64,000 bases of DNA from contig NZ_QOCB01000013.1 in NCBI RefSeq assembly GCF_003318165.1, positions 24,280-88,279 of the forward strand, in the 5' to 3' direction. The notes beneath the pieces are model-generated. The model was not told where the DNA came from. It saw only the letters and a list, made by a program, of their open reading frames with translations, and did not search any database. This document shows positions 55,539-64,000 of the stretch, piece by piece. The stretch comes from Psychromonas sp. B3M02 (lineage in GTDB: Bacteria > Pseudomonadota > Gammaproteobacteria > Enterobacterales > Psychromonadaceae). Position 1 is the first letter of the stretch. The number at the start of each line of letters is the position of its first letter. Both the position numbers and the translations under genes were made by a program.

Positions 55539-56834
55539 CTAATGAACGTAACTATTAGGAATGATAAATGAAAACTGACTGCCTTCGCCCACATTACTTT
55601 CAATTTGCAACTGAGTATCATAATGGGATAAAGCATGCTTAACAATTGACAAACCTAGCCCTGAACCACCAGTATCTCGTGAACGTGATGCATCCACACG
55701 ATAAAAACGTTCTGTTAAATGCAATATATGCTCAGACGCAATACCATCACCTGTATCCATCACACAGAAATAAGCGCCTTCTGGTAATTTTTTCCATAAC
55801 ACTTTAATACTGCCACCTTCTGGTGTGTAATTAATGGCATTATAAACCAAGTTAGCCATGGCACTTCTTAACTGCATTTCATCACCAACAACCGACAATT
55901 TAGGATCCACTTTAAATTGAACAGATTGCGACTTTTTACGCCCGAGTGTCACCGCTTCATTTTCAATTTGAGTTAATAAAGCCGGGATATTAATACTTTC
56001 ATAGAAATCTAAGGTCGCAGCACCTTCAATTTTTGAAAGGGTCATTAACTGTTCAACCAGAGAGCACATTCTCGCCGTTTGTTGATCTAATACGTTGATG
56101 GTCTTTAACTGCATTTTATTGTCTTGAGCGCTCATCTCTAAAATTTCAATATAGCCCTGTAATACCGTTAATGGCGTACGCAGCTCATGAGAAACATTAG
56201 CGACAAAGTTACGTCTTGTTTCATCCATTTGACGATAACTTGTTACGTCACGGACAATCAATAAACGCTGATTTTTAGCGTAGGGCATAACCCTAAACTC
56301 AAGTATTTTTTCAATATTAATAGGAGAGATAAGATCCAATGGTTCGTTATAAGCTTCACTACGTAAATACTCAACAAAATCAGGGTGGCGGATCAGATTA
56401 GTAATTTTATCACCAGCATCATCAGGCCATTTAAAACCCAGCTGATATTGTGCTAAGCGATTACACCAAACAATTTCACCATCACTTTTAAAGACAACAA
56501 CCGCATCTGGCAATGCTTCTGAACCTTCACGAAATCGGCTGATTACATTGGCTAAACGGTTACGTCGTTTACGATTTCGTTGTTGCATATTGTGAATACC
56601 AATATAGGCATGTTCCCATACTGATTTACCTTGTGGCAACACCGTACTTCTACTCACCCACAACCAATCATTTAATTTTTTAAGAAAATAATAGTGCCAG
56701 CCAATATGCACTATGGTAGAAACTAACAATAACTCCACTAACCAACCGGTTATTAAACCTAGAATAATAACGGGCACATAGATAAGGAAAATGGCCCAGG
56801 ACAACTGTTTCCATGTATATACTTTCAAATGCAC
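55539..56834 (-). CDS. phoR: Phosphate regulon sensor histidine kinase PhoR
   Basis: 431 aa (E. coli 431). Two membrane helices near 13-40, a basic linker (NMQQRNRKRRNRLANVI), then a PAS domain (about 100-200). The HisKA motif FVANVSHELRTPLTVLQ carries the phosphorylated His216. The ATPase domain has NLVYNAINYTPEGGSIKV (N box), DTGDGIASEHI (G1) and GSGLGLSIVKHAL (G2). The start codon appears to be GTG at 56834, though a TTG two codons later has a better-placed GAG. It follows phoB by 63 nt and should be under the same Pho box. Confidence 0.94.
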   Translation of the reverse strand: MHLKVYTWKQLSWAIFLIYVPVIILGLITGWLVELLLVSTIVHIGWHYYFLKKLNDWLWVSRSTVLPQGKSVWEHAYIGIHNMQQRNRKRRNRLANVISRFREGSEALPDAVVVFKSDGEIVWCNRLAQYQLGFKWPDDAGDKITNLIRHPDFVEYLRSEAYNEPLDLISPINIEKILEFRVMPYAKNQRLLIVRDVTSYRQMDETRRNFVANVSHELRTPLTVLQGYIEILEMSAQDNKMQLKTINVLDQQTARMCSLVEQLMTLSKIEGAATLDFYESINIPALLTQIENEAVTLGRKKSQSVQFKVDPKLSVVGDEMQLRSAMANLVYNAINYTPEGGSIKVLWKKLPEGAYFCVMDTGDGIASEHILHLTERFYRVDASRSRDTGGSGLGLSIVKHALSHYDTQLQIESNVGEGSQFSFIIPNSYVH

Positions 56835-56897
56835 TACTCTACATTAGGACGACTATTCTTCGTCATTTATTACTTTTATTCACAACACTTAAACCGA

Positions 56898-57581
56898 CTA
56901 TGAACGCGTTGAAAAACGGTATCCAGCACCACGAACAGTTTGCACTAAATGGTCATGATCAACTAATGCTTTTCGTAAACGACGAATATGAACATCAACG
57001 GTGCGATCTTCAACATATACATTAGTGCCCCATACATTATTTAGCAATTGTTCACGGCTATAAACTCGTTCAGGGTGAGTCATGAAAAAATGTAATAATT
57101 TAAACTCAGTAGGCCCCATTTCTAAAGCTGAATTATTTAACGTTGCACGATGTGAAACTGGATCTAACTTTAATTTACCCACTTTCAACGTGTCATCTAA
57201 TGACGTTGGGTTTACACGACGCATTACGGTTTTCAAACGTGCCATCAGCTCTTTAGGAGAGAAAGGCTTAGTGACATAATCATCAGCACCATTTTCTAAA
57301 CCACGTACTTTATCTTCTTCTTCACCACGTGCGGTTAACATCACAACAGGTATTTGACGTAAGATTTCATCTTGTTTGAGGAATTTAAGTAACTGAATAC
57401 CACTGCCCCCAGGGAACATCCAATCTAATAAAATCAGATCTGGATATGGTTCATGTAAGTGGGTGATTGCAGCTTGATAGTTATCAGCTTCTAAGGTTTC
57501 ATAGCCATGTTGCTCTAATACAAAACTTAACATATCTCTGATTGCAACTTCATCTTCAACTACTAAAATTCGACTCGCCAT
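56898..57581 (-). CDS. phoB: Phosphate regulon response regulator PhoB
   Basis: 227 aa OmpR-family regulator (E. coli 229). Receiver domain: [14 protein letters not shown], phosphorylated Asp53 in [21 protein letters not shown] and the conserved Lys in [15 protein letters not shown]. Winged-helix domain: [28 protein letters not shown], then [17 protein letters not shown] and VRGAGYRFS. It activates phosphate-starvation genes including the pst operon at 11569-17100. A Pho box plus -10 upstream indicates autoregulation. Confidence 0.97.
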   Translation of the reverse strand: MASRILVVEDEVAIRDMLSFVLEQHGYETLEADNYQAAITHLHEPYPDLILLDWMFPGGSGIQLLKFLKQDEILRQIPVVMLTARGEEEDKVRGLENGADDYVTKPFSPKELMARLKTVMRRVNPTSLDDTLKVGKLKLDPVSHRATLNNSALEMGPTEFKLLHFFMTHPERVYSREQLLNNVWGTNVYVEDRTVDVHIRRLRKALVDHDHLVQTVRGAGYRFSTRS

Positions 57582-57617
57582 TAACTCTACCTACCATTAT
57601 GTATTGTAAATTACAGT

Positions 57618-57623
57618 ATTATC
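57618..57623 (-). promoter_or_regulatory. -10 element of the phoB promoter
   Basis: Minus-strand GATAAT, exactly 10 nt downstream of the Pho box at 57634-57651 and 37 nt upstream of the phoB start codon, the same layout as at pstC. Confidence 0.7.
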
Positions 57624-57633
57624 ACCATCTAAC

Positions 57634-57651
57634 ATTACATTTATATTACAA
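57634..57651 (-). promoter_or_regulatory. Pho box upstream of phoB
   Basis: Minus-strand TTGTAATATAAATGTAAT matches the Pho box consensus CTGTCATAWAWCTGTCAY at 14 of 18 positions. It is weaker than the pst box but has identical spacing to the -10. It indicates phoBR autoregulation. Confidence 0.72.
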
Positions 57652-57708
57652 CTGTACACCAACTGTCATAAAAGTATGAATTCAACTATTAAAGCAGTTA
57701 GTTATCAA

Positions 57709-59763
57709 TTAAATTAAGCTTAGATCGATCGGAGAACTGTGAATAAAGTATTGTCTTTTAAAGGTATCGATAGGTAAGGGTTTAGAAAACAAATAACCTT
57801 GTCCAAATTCACAACCAGCAGCAGTTAAAATTTGTTTTTGCGCTGCATTTTCTATCCCTTCAGCGACCACTTGTATATCTAAGTGATGCGCCATCATGAT
57901 AATAACTTGGCATAATTCGCGGCTATTTTTCTCATTTTCCAGTTCATCAACAAATGATTTATCAATCTTTAGAACATCAACATCCATTTTTTGCAGATAT
58001 GATAAAGAGGAGTAACCTACACCAAAATCATCAATTGCAATAGCCACGCCGCGTTTTTTTAATTTAGTAAGTTGTGAGCGAATTGAATCTTCACTTTCCA
58101 TTAATAAGTTTTCAGTGATTTCGATAATAATTGAGTCTCGTTGTAACCCCAGTGACTCTGTGTACTTAAACCAATCTAACATCCATTGCCCATCACCTTT
58201 AAACTGAACTGGTGATACATTGATACTTATTTGAAAGTCATCCGCAGCACCTAATCGTTTGAACTCAGCAAGATCTCGAGCAGCCCTGCGTGCGACCCAT
58301 TCACCCATCTCTAAGATTAATCCCACCTCTTCGGCAATGGCAATAAACTCAATGGGTGGGACCAAGCCTCGCTCTGGATGATTCCAACGTATCAAGGCTT
58401 CTGCTTTACACATTTTATTAGTTAATAAGTTAACAATCGGCTGGTAGTACAATTCAAATTGGTCATTCTCTAAACTATGTCGTAAATCTTCGACTAATTG
58501 ATGCTTTTGAATCACTGCATCCAACATACATTGTTCGAAAAAGTGATGGCTATTACGCCCTGCTTCTTTTGATTTATACATGGCCAAATCGGCATACTTG
58601 ACTAAGTTTTCAACGGTTCTTCCATCTTCGGGAAAAATGGCGATACCAATACTAGTAGTCACAAATACATGCTTTCCTTGAATCAAAAAACCTTTAGTTA
58701 ATTGTTGATTAATGGTGTTAGATAGAGAACTTAAAGCGGCTTTACCTACGGCCCCCTCCACTAAAATAAGGAACTCGTCTCCCCCTAATCTCGCTAGAAT
58801 TGCCGATTCATCAAGAATATTGGTAATACAATTGCTCACTTCAATCAACAGTAGATCACCAAAGTCATGACCCATGGTGTCATTAATCTCTTTAAAGCCA
58901 TCTAAATCTAAACCTAACAGGGCAAATTCATGTGTCTCACTGCGATTAACTAAAGTCGCCAGTTTATCTAGAATGTAACGTCTATTAGGTAAGCCAGACA
59001 AAGGGTCACTAAAGGCTTGAGTAGTTAATTGATTATTCGCAATTTCTAATGCGTTGGTACGCTGCTGTACTGTTTCTTCCAATGAATTATCACGCTGTTT
59101 GATGGTTTCTAGCATAGAGTTAAAACAGCTAGCCAGATTACCAACTTCATCACTGGTTAATACTTTAGAGCGTAAATTATAGTTATTGGTTTTAGTGACG
59201 CGCTCCGCAACATGCGCTAAATGAGTAAGCGGATAGATAAGACTTTTTCGCAAGAATAACGACAGTATAAAACTCAGGAGTAAAATTAACGCTAATATGG
59301 CTAATAAAAATAAGCTAAAGAATAATAGGCTGCGCTCAATCACAGAGTAATCGGCAGTAATACTTAATAAACCATGCCTTACCCCTTTCATTATTAAAGG
59401 TGTATGGCTTACCATCAATTTATTAAATATTTTAACTTCATTGTTCTTTTTTGTAGAAACCCCTACAAATAGATTGCCATCATTATCTTTAATGGTAGCG
59501 CTTACAATATTACTTTGTCCAAGTAATGACTCTAATGACTCTGAAGCACTCACTTCATCTTGAAAGATAAGGGAAGCCGTTAAGGTAGGTGCAAGAATCT
59601 TAGCGATTGAATTTAGCTTTGACTGCTCAGCTTTTGTAACAGCATTTAATTCATAAACGGTAAACATAGCCGCAATAGTCATGCTACTAAAGAGAGCTAC
59701 TACCATTAAAATCATTAACAACTTAGCATTTAATGACTCGGTTAAAGCACGAGGTAAAATCAT
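57709..59763 (-). CDS. Membrane GGDEF-EAL protein (cyclic-di-GMP turnover), YfiN-like input
   Basis: 684 aa. N-terminal membrane helix at about 14-37, a periplasmic CHASE8-like sensor (about 40-140), a second helix (about 148-172) and a HAMP domain. Then a GGDEF domain with intact LARLGGDEFLILVEG near residue 327, and an EAL domain with KAEALIRWNHPERG near 454, DDFGVGYSSLSYL and VVAEGIEN. Both motifs are intact, so it could make or break c-di-GMP. The gene overlaps the YfiR-like gene by 4 nt (ATGA), matching the YfiR-YfiN pairing known in Pseudomonas and E. coli, except that YfiN lacks an EAL domain. Confidence 0.9.
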   Translation of the reverse strand: MILPRALTESLNAKLLMILMVVALFSSMTIAAMFTVYELNAVTKAEQSKLNSIAKILAPTLTASLIFQDEVSASESLESLLGQSNIVSATIKDNDGNLFVGVSTKKNNEVKIFNKLMVSHTPLIMKGVRHGLLSITADYSVIERSLLFFSLFLLAILALILLLSFILSLFLRKSLIYPLTHLAHVAERVTKTNNYNLRSKVLTSDEVGNLASCFNSMLETIKQRDNSLEETVQQRTNALEIANNQLTTQAFSDPLSGLPNRRYILDKLATLVNRSETHEFALLGLDLDGFKEINDTMGHDFGDLLLIEVSNCITNILDESAILARLGGDEFLILVEGAVGKAALSSLSNTINQQLTKGFLIQGKHVFVTTSIGIAIFPEDGRTVENLVKYADLAMYKSKEAGRNSHHFFEQCMLDAVIQKHQLVEDLRHSLENDQFELYYQPIVNLLTNKMCKAEALIRWNHPERGLVPPIEFIAIAEEVGLILEMGEWVARRAARDLAEFKRLGAADDFQISINVSPVQFKGDGQWMLDWFKYTESLGLQRDSIIIEITENLLMESEDSIRSQLTKLKKRGVAIAIDDFGVGYSSLSYLQKMDVDVLKIDKSFVDELENEKNSRELCQVIIMMAHHLDIQVVAEGIENAAQKQILTAAGCEFGQGYLFSKPLPIDTFKRQYFIHSSPIDLSLI

Positions 59764-60305
59764 TGTGCCCTCTCTTCATAAACTCTACCCAACCGCAGTA
59801 CTTTAGAGCTCATTTTTATACCTGACTTTCTTAAACGTTTTGGTGCGACCTCAAATCGAATTTTACCACTAACGATAAAAAAGTTGATATGCCCTCCCGA
59901 GGCCAAAAATCCGTCAAACTCTCCCACTAACATCATATTTGGAAAGTGTTGTTTTTCTTCCATGGTATTCCAAATATCCGTATCAGCTTTTGAAATAAAT
60001 AAAGTATTACAACTCGTTAGATCCACATTATCCTTAGTTAACAATATTAAGTTAACAGGACGAGACTCCACCTTCATATGCAATAATGTTTTAGTGGCTG
60101 TGACGACAAAATCTAAATTGAAACTACAGATATTATAGTTATGTTGATGGCTAGCATTAAACCATTTCCCCTGAGAATAGCGAGCAAAATTGTATATAAA
60201 TCCTGATTTTATCGCTTCTTCCCTTGGCGTAGCGAATAACTCTCCTGAGACAGTCAAGAGTAGAAGTCCAATCAATAGCATGCTAAATTTACGTGAAATT
60301 AACAT
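59760..60305 (-). CDS. YfiR-like periplasmic protein (DUF4154)
   Basis: 181 aa, with a signal peptide (MLISRKFSMLLIGLLLLTVSGELFA). The DUF4154/YfiR pattern is visible: REEAIKSGFIYNFARYSQGKW at the start of the mature protein, CSFNLDFVVTATKTLLHMKVESRPVNL, then CNTLFISKAD, MMLVGEFDGFLASGGHINFFIVSGKIRFEVAPKRLRKSGIKMSSKVLRLGRV. In Pseudomonas YfiR represses the diguanylate cyclase YfiN from the periplasm in response to envelope signals. It lies between the TonB receptor and the GGDEF-EAL gene, consistent with a relay. Confidence 0.88.
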   Translation of the reverse strand: MLISRKFSMLLIGLLLLTVSGELFATPREEAIKSGFIYNFARYSQGKWFNASHQHNYNICSFNLDFVVTATKTLLHMKVESRPVNLILLTKDNVDLTSCNTLFISKADTDIWNTMEEKQHFPNMMLVGEFDGFLASGGHINFFIVSGKIRFEVAPKRLRKSGIKMSSKVLRLGRVYEERAQ

Positions 60306-60315
60306 GGCATGATAC

Positions 60316-62325
60316 CTAAAATGTTGCCGTTATTTGAGCTAAATAACTCGGTTCAATATAGGTGGCAATAGTATAAGCTTCGCCTGAGTTACCATACTCA
60401 ATATGCTTACCGTACAATAAGTTGTTACCAGTTAGGGAAAAAGTGAGCATTTCATTAACTTGCCAACGCCAACTTACGTCTAATACTGCATAGTCTCTTG
60501 TATCGTAAGCTTCTCCATCTTCAATTCGATAAATAACAGAAAACTGATGGTCATTGGTTAGTTCAAAATTTGCTTTGGCCATAATTTGACGCATAGAAGA
60601 ATCGTAACCAATCGCTTCTTCTGTTCCCTCAGGTAAATCGTATTGGTAAGAGGTAAAACTATACCCCAGCTCAGTGCTTAATCTTTGATAAGGACGCCAA
60701 TGTACAGTCGCCTCACCACCATAAGTGGTTAATTCACCCTCAGATAAAAAGTTATAAGTAATATAAGTAAAAGTATCGTTAACATTAGGCTCAATCACTA
60801 ACACATTACGGGCTTTTGTATGAAATAAAGAAACATCCACTTCAACGTCACTCAAGCTATAACGGTAGCCTAACTCTTTAGATACCGATTTTTCTGCATC
60901 AATATCATTGCTACCAACAATATCGGTACGAATACCGTAAGCGGAATGAATACGAGCCATATTGTTATATTCTAAGAAAGAAGGAATTCTAACGCCCTGT
61001 GAAACGGCTCCCCAAATCGAATGGCGAGATGCCGGTGTCCATAAAAAACGCACCATAGGTTGATGCTCCCACCCCGTAAAGCTATTTCTTTCGGAACGGT
61101 TACCCACAATCAACTTAAACTTGTCAGGCACTAAATTAAATTGAAATTGAACAAATCCACCAAAGTGGTCATAGTGATTTACGTTACTGATGTTAGAAAA
61201 GTAATCACTCTCTTCAATGAACACATCGGTATAGCGATAATTAATGCCCCAATCAAATTGAGTATTTTTAATGAGCGTGTTCATTTGATAATCAATATCA
61301 GTGGTTAAAAATCGATCTCTATAATAAGCCTGATCACCACGTTGTGAACTAAAGGAAGCTTGTAACATTTGATTAGAATCAGAAGATAAACGATAGTCTA
61401 ATCGGGTCATTAATTGCAAATAATCAAGAGAGTATTGATCAACAACAGCGGTCGCTAAGTTAGTGTTAAGGTCAGCAAGACGTAAATTCTGTCCCATATC
61501 TATATTGTTGTACCAGAATTGCGCTAATAAGGATAAATCATCACTGATATTTATATCTCCTCGCGCATTTATATTTTGTTTTTTACCATCATCATTTGCA
61601 GAGAGTTCTCTGTCACTTTTATTAGCAGCATCACTTTTCTCAATGCCACCTGATACTCTAAACGAGCTATAGTTGGACAGATCACCACCAACTCGAAAAT
61701 CAGCTTTATAATCCTGCTTTGTCCCCGTCGCGACTTGTACAAGATTGTCACGGGTATCCATAGTGTGTTTAGTAATAATATTTACCACACCATTGGTGGC
61801 ATTACTTCCCCATAATAAACCACCTTGACCACGTATCACTTCAATCCGGTCTATATCATAAAGAGGCACATTAATCGCCTCCCAGTACACACCAGCAAAG
61901 CCAGGGTTATAGATGCTCTGCCCATCAATCATCACTAATAATTTGCTGGAGTGGCGTCCTGCCGTACTTCGACTAGTAATAGCCCATTGATTATTATCTA
62001 ACTTACGCACTTGCATACCCGGTACTAACGTTAAGGCTTGTGCAACTGAGGTAACACCTGATTGAATGATTTCATTATGTGTAAGTACATAAATGGAGGC
62101 CGCCGTATCGGACTTATTTTGCAGACGTTTCATGGCTGAAGTAACCTGTATATCAGCCGCCATTAAACTGTCAAAATCTAAGCTAGGTAAGTCGTCAAAA
62201 ACGGCTTCAGACTCTGCGTGAGCCTGGTTAAAAAAGATAGCCTGACTTGAGAAAACCAACATAAACATTGCGAAATAATGGTGATGTTTCGATCTTAAGC
62301 TATTCATTGCTCGAGTAATTTCCAT
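60316..62325 (-). CDS. TonB-dependent outer-membrane receptor
   Basis: About 669 aa from ATG 62325. A signal peptide ending ...FFNQAHA is followed by a TonB-box-like DIQVTSAM near residues 60-68. The plug domain (about 75-185) holds AASIYVLTHNEIIQSGVTSVAQALTLVPGMQV and IEVIRGQGGLLWGSNATNGVVNIIT. A 22-strand-type barrel ends in ...YLAQITATF with the C-terminal aromatic. An upstream in-frame start at 62376 exists but lacks a ribosome site. No substrate can be named; vitamin, siderophore or glycan are possible. It is the first gene of the receptor-YfiR-GGDEF/EAL operon. Confidence 0.88.
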   Translation of the reverse strand: MEITRAMNSLRSKHHHYFAMFMLVFSSQAIFFNQAHAESEAVFDDLPSLDFDSLMAADIQVTSAMKRLQNKSDTAASIYVLTHNEIIQSGVTSVAQALTLVPGMQVRKLDNNQWAITSRSTAGRHSSKLLVMIDGQSIYNPGFAGVYWEAINVPLYDIDRIEVIRGQGGLLWGSNATNGVVNIITKHTMDTRDNLVQVATGTKQDYKADFRVGGDLSNYSSFRVSGGIEKSDAANKSDRELSANDDGKKQNINARGDINISDDLSLLAQFWYNNIDMGQNLRLADLNTNLATAVVDQYSLDYLQLMTRLDYRLSSDSNQMLQASFSSQRGDQAYYRDRFLTTDIDYQMNTLIKNTQFDWGINYRYTDVFIEESDYFSNISNVNHYDHFGGFVQFQFNLVPDKFKLIVGNRSERNSFTGWEHQPMVRFLWTPASRHSIWGAVSQGVRIPSFLEYNNMARIHSAYGIRTDIVGSNDIDAEKSVSKELGYRYSLSDVEVDVSLFHTKARNVLVIEPNVNDTFTYITYNFLSEGELTTYGGEATVHWRPYQRLSTELGYSFTSYQYDLPEGTEEAIGYDSSMRQIMAKANFELTNDHQFSVIYRIEDGEAYDTRDYAVLDVSWRWQVNEMLTFSLTGNNLLYGKHIEYGNSGEAYTIATYIEPSYLAQITATF

Positions 62326-62895
62326 ATAAAATCCATATCCTGATAAAACAATAATTTTTTTAGTTACTAATACCACTGGAGAATAAGAAGCTACTATCCT
62401 ATCTCAACCTAACGACTCATTTATTGATCTATAGATTGTGTCATTGCAAATATTCCAATACAGAAAATTAGCTTTAAGGTGGCACTGTTTAATATCGTAC
62501 ATGCTAATCGTAACTTACCTAAAGATAACGACTATTAAAGAATTAACATATTGTCGTTATTTGGCGATTAATCAAGTTAACCTTTAAAAGACACAAGGCC
62601 CTCTTTGGGTTAATTTTTATAACGCAAAATGTTATGCATAGAATTAATAATATTCAGATAGCTTCATTATTGAGTAGATAAAAGCATAAAAATACGAAAT
62701 TAACATTATTTAATCTAATAAAAAGAAGCCGTTGCACCAGTATAGCCACAAACAACAGTAAAAAAGCAAATTTATATATCAAAATGAGTAAATCATAATA
62801 AATTAATGACTGCATGGTCACGCAAATTTTGATGCTTGATATAAAATCATTTACACTCGATGCTCTTTTACCTCTTACAGATTAAGGTGCATTTC
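62326..62895. other. Divergent intergenic region between the TonB receptor and rdgC
   Basis: About 570 bp, AT-rich, with no credible gene. It should contain the promoters of both the receptor operon and rdgC. I looked for a Fur box, a c-di-GMP riboswitch and long hairpins and saw none. A TGGTCA/GATATA pair with 17-nt spacing at 62815-62843 is a possible rdgC promoter. Confidence 0.5.
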
Positions 62896-63804
62896 ATGTT
62901 TTTTAAAAACCTTCAAGTTTATCGTTTTACTCGCCCTATGGAACAGGACGACAGCGCACTAGAAAGAAACCTAGAGGAATTTAAGTTTAAACCTTGTGGT
63001 AGCCAAGATATTTCTAAACTCGGCTGGGTATTTCCAATGGGTAAAAGTGGCAGTATGTACACTCACATCCACCAAAAACAGATTTTAATTTGCCTTAAAA
63101 AAGAAGAAAAGATGTTACCTGCTGGGGTGATCAAAGATCAACTCAATGAACGTGTTGAAGCAATTGAATTAGAACAAGGCCGCGCGTTAAAGAAAAAAGA
63201 AAAAGATAGCCTTAAAGAAGATATTATCATGCAGTTATTGCCACGTGCATTTAGCCGCACTTCTCAAACTTTCGCTTGGATAGATAATGAAACCAACATG
63301 CTATATGTTGATTGCTCAAGTGCTCGTAAAGCAGAAGAGCTTATCTCTCTTTTACGTAAAACCCTAGGTAGTTTACCAGTAGTCCCAGTTCAACTTCAAA
63401 ACCAAACCGATGTAGTGATGACAGACTGGTTAGTAGAAGGCAACATCCCTGCTAACTTCCAATTAGAAGATGAGGCGGAACTATGCTCTGCGCTAGAAGG
63501 TGGCGGTATTATTCGTTGTAAGCAACAAGACCTGCTTTCAGAAGAGATAAAGAAACACCTCGATTCAGATAAATTTGTTACTAAACTAGCGCTAAACTGG
63601 GCTGATAGTATCTCTTTTGTGATTGGTGAAGAGTTTGCCCTGAAGCGTCTGAAGTTCTCTGACGTACTACAAGAGCAAAATGAACACATAGAAGCAGATG
63701 ATTTTGCAGCGCGTTTTGATGCAGACTTTATTTTGATGACCGGAGAGATAAAACAACTTATCCCCTCATTAGTAGAGATATTCGGTGGTGAGCAAAGTTT
63801 GTAA
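62896..63804 (+). CDS. rdgC: Recombination-associated protein RdgC
   Basis: 302 aa (E. coli 303), a ring-shaped DNA-binding protein that limits RecA activity. The N-terminus MFFKNLQVYRFTRPMEQ corresponds to E. coli MLWFKNLMVYRLSRE. PCGSQDISKLGWVFPMG, KKEEKMLPAGVIKDQLNERV, KKEKDSLKEDIIMQLLPRAFSRTSQTFAWID and EDFAARFDADFILMTGEIKQLI follow the family. The ATG at 62896 is preferred over one at 62860 because AAGGTG precedes it and the length fits. A terminator follows. Confidence 0.96.
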   Translation: MFFKNLQVYRFTRPMEQDDSALERNLEEFKFKPCGSQDISKLGWVFPMGKSGSMYTHIHQKQILICLKKEEKMLPAGVIKDQLNERVEAIELEQGRALKKKEKDSLKEDIIMQLLPRAFSRTSQTFAWIDNETNMLYVDCSSARKAEELISLLRKTLGSLPVVPVQLQNQTDVVMTDWLVEGNIPANFQLEDEAELCSALEGGGIIRCKQQDLLSEEIKKHLDSDKFVTKLALNWADSISFVIGEEFALKRLKFSDVLQEQNEHIEADDFAARFDADFILMTGEIKQLIPSLVEIFGGEQSL

Positions 63805-63838
63805 ATAACCAAACTATTCACCATTCAGTAAACTTCAA

Positions 63839-63867
63839 TTAAACCTGCGCTTTAGCAGGTTTTTTTA
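63839..63867 (+). terminator. Terminator after rdgC
   Basis: Stem AAACCTGC / GCAGGTTT (63841-63848 and 63855-63862) with loop GCTTTA, running into T7. Confidence 0.88.
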
Positions 63868-63984
63868 TGCCTAGTGATTAGTGTGATTAATAAAAAGACT
63901 TCAATACTTGCACGTTTCTGAAACACTCAATCGATCCAGTATTATATTAGTTTTAAGTGATGACCTCCGCCAACAAACCATTTA

Positions 63985-64000
63985 ATACCAATTGTATTAA
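63985..64000 (+). repeat. Left end of another MITE-like element, cut by the window end
   Basis: The last 16 bases, ATACCAATTGTATTAA, are identical to the left end of copy A at 55158-55173. The rest of the element would lie outside the window. Confidence 0.65.

Noticed and set aside
62326..62895. c-di-GMP riboswitch or Fur box upstream of the TonB receptor
   Set aside because: No recognisable conserved core or palindromic Fur site; the region is only AT-rich.

Overview
The window is about 64 kb of an AT-rich chromosome from a marine gammaproteobacterium. A Psychromonas-like organism is my best guess, from the Vibrio/Alteromonadales-style gene content: norspermidine synthesis genes, nlpI, secDF-yajC-tgt-queA, infC-rpmI-rplT-thrS, letAB-rsmF, rdgC, and DUF2835 and DUF1737 proteins. 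This is inference from gene content and protein similarity; there is no rRNA or other marker here that names the species.

Layout. 1-4.6 kb: norspermidine pathway (dat, cut by the window edge, then ddc, carboxynorspermidine dehydrogenase, nspC). 4.7-11.4 kb, minus strand: nlpI, then secF, secD, yajC, tgt, queA. 11.6-17.1 kb, minus: phoU-pstB-pstA-pstC behind a well-formed Pho box promoter. 17.3-20.5 kb, minus: rplT-rpmI-infC-thrS, with infC apparently starting at a rare AUA codon. 20.7-27.5 kb: a lone family 2 glycosyltransferase, yebG, a two-gene letA, the seven-MCE letB, and rsmF. 27.5-31.8 kb is the accessory stretch: a RelA/SpoT-domain gene bracketed by two attC-like sites, the tail of a previous cassette, a RAYT-type transposase, a SHOCT lipoprotein and a gene-poor region with an IS remnant. 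31.9-36 kb, minus: a WcaJ-type initiating sugar transferase, wecC and wecB (UDP-ManNAcA supply). 36-42 kb: DUF2835-cmoM, elyC, DUF1737, thiI, yaeQ and an isolated leuB. 42.3-47.8 kb, minus: oppABCDF. 48.7-55.1 kb, minus: a NIF3/YbgI protein and a moxR-DUF58-transglutaminase operon that carries a secreted beta-helix protein. 55.5-57.6 kb: phoR and phoB. 57.7-62.3 kb: a TonB-dependent receptor, a YfiR-like protein and a GGDEF-EAL protein in one operon. 62.9-63.8 kb: rdgC.

How the parts work together. PhoB/PhoR and the pst-phoU operon are both in the window, and both have a Pho box placed exactly 10 nt upstream of a -10 hexamer, so the phosphate regulon can be read directly from the DNA. The norspermidine genes make a complete route from diaminobutyrate to norspermidine. 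The YfiR-GGDEF/EAL pair next to a TonB receptor suggests an outer-membrane-linked cyclic-di-GMP input. A family of MITE-like inverted-repeat elements with ATACCAAT-type ends is scattered through the intergenic regions (four copies plus one cut by the window end).

The most unusual item is the candidate integron-style gene cassette carrying a (p)ppGpp-synthetase-like gene with no integrase nearby. No tRNA, rRNA or CRISPR array was seen.
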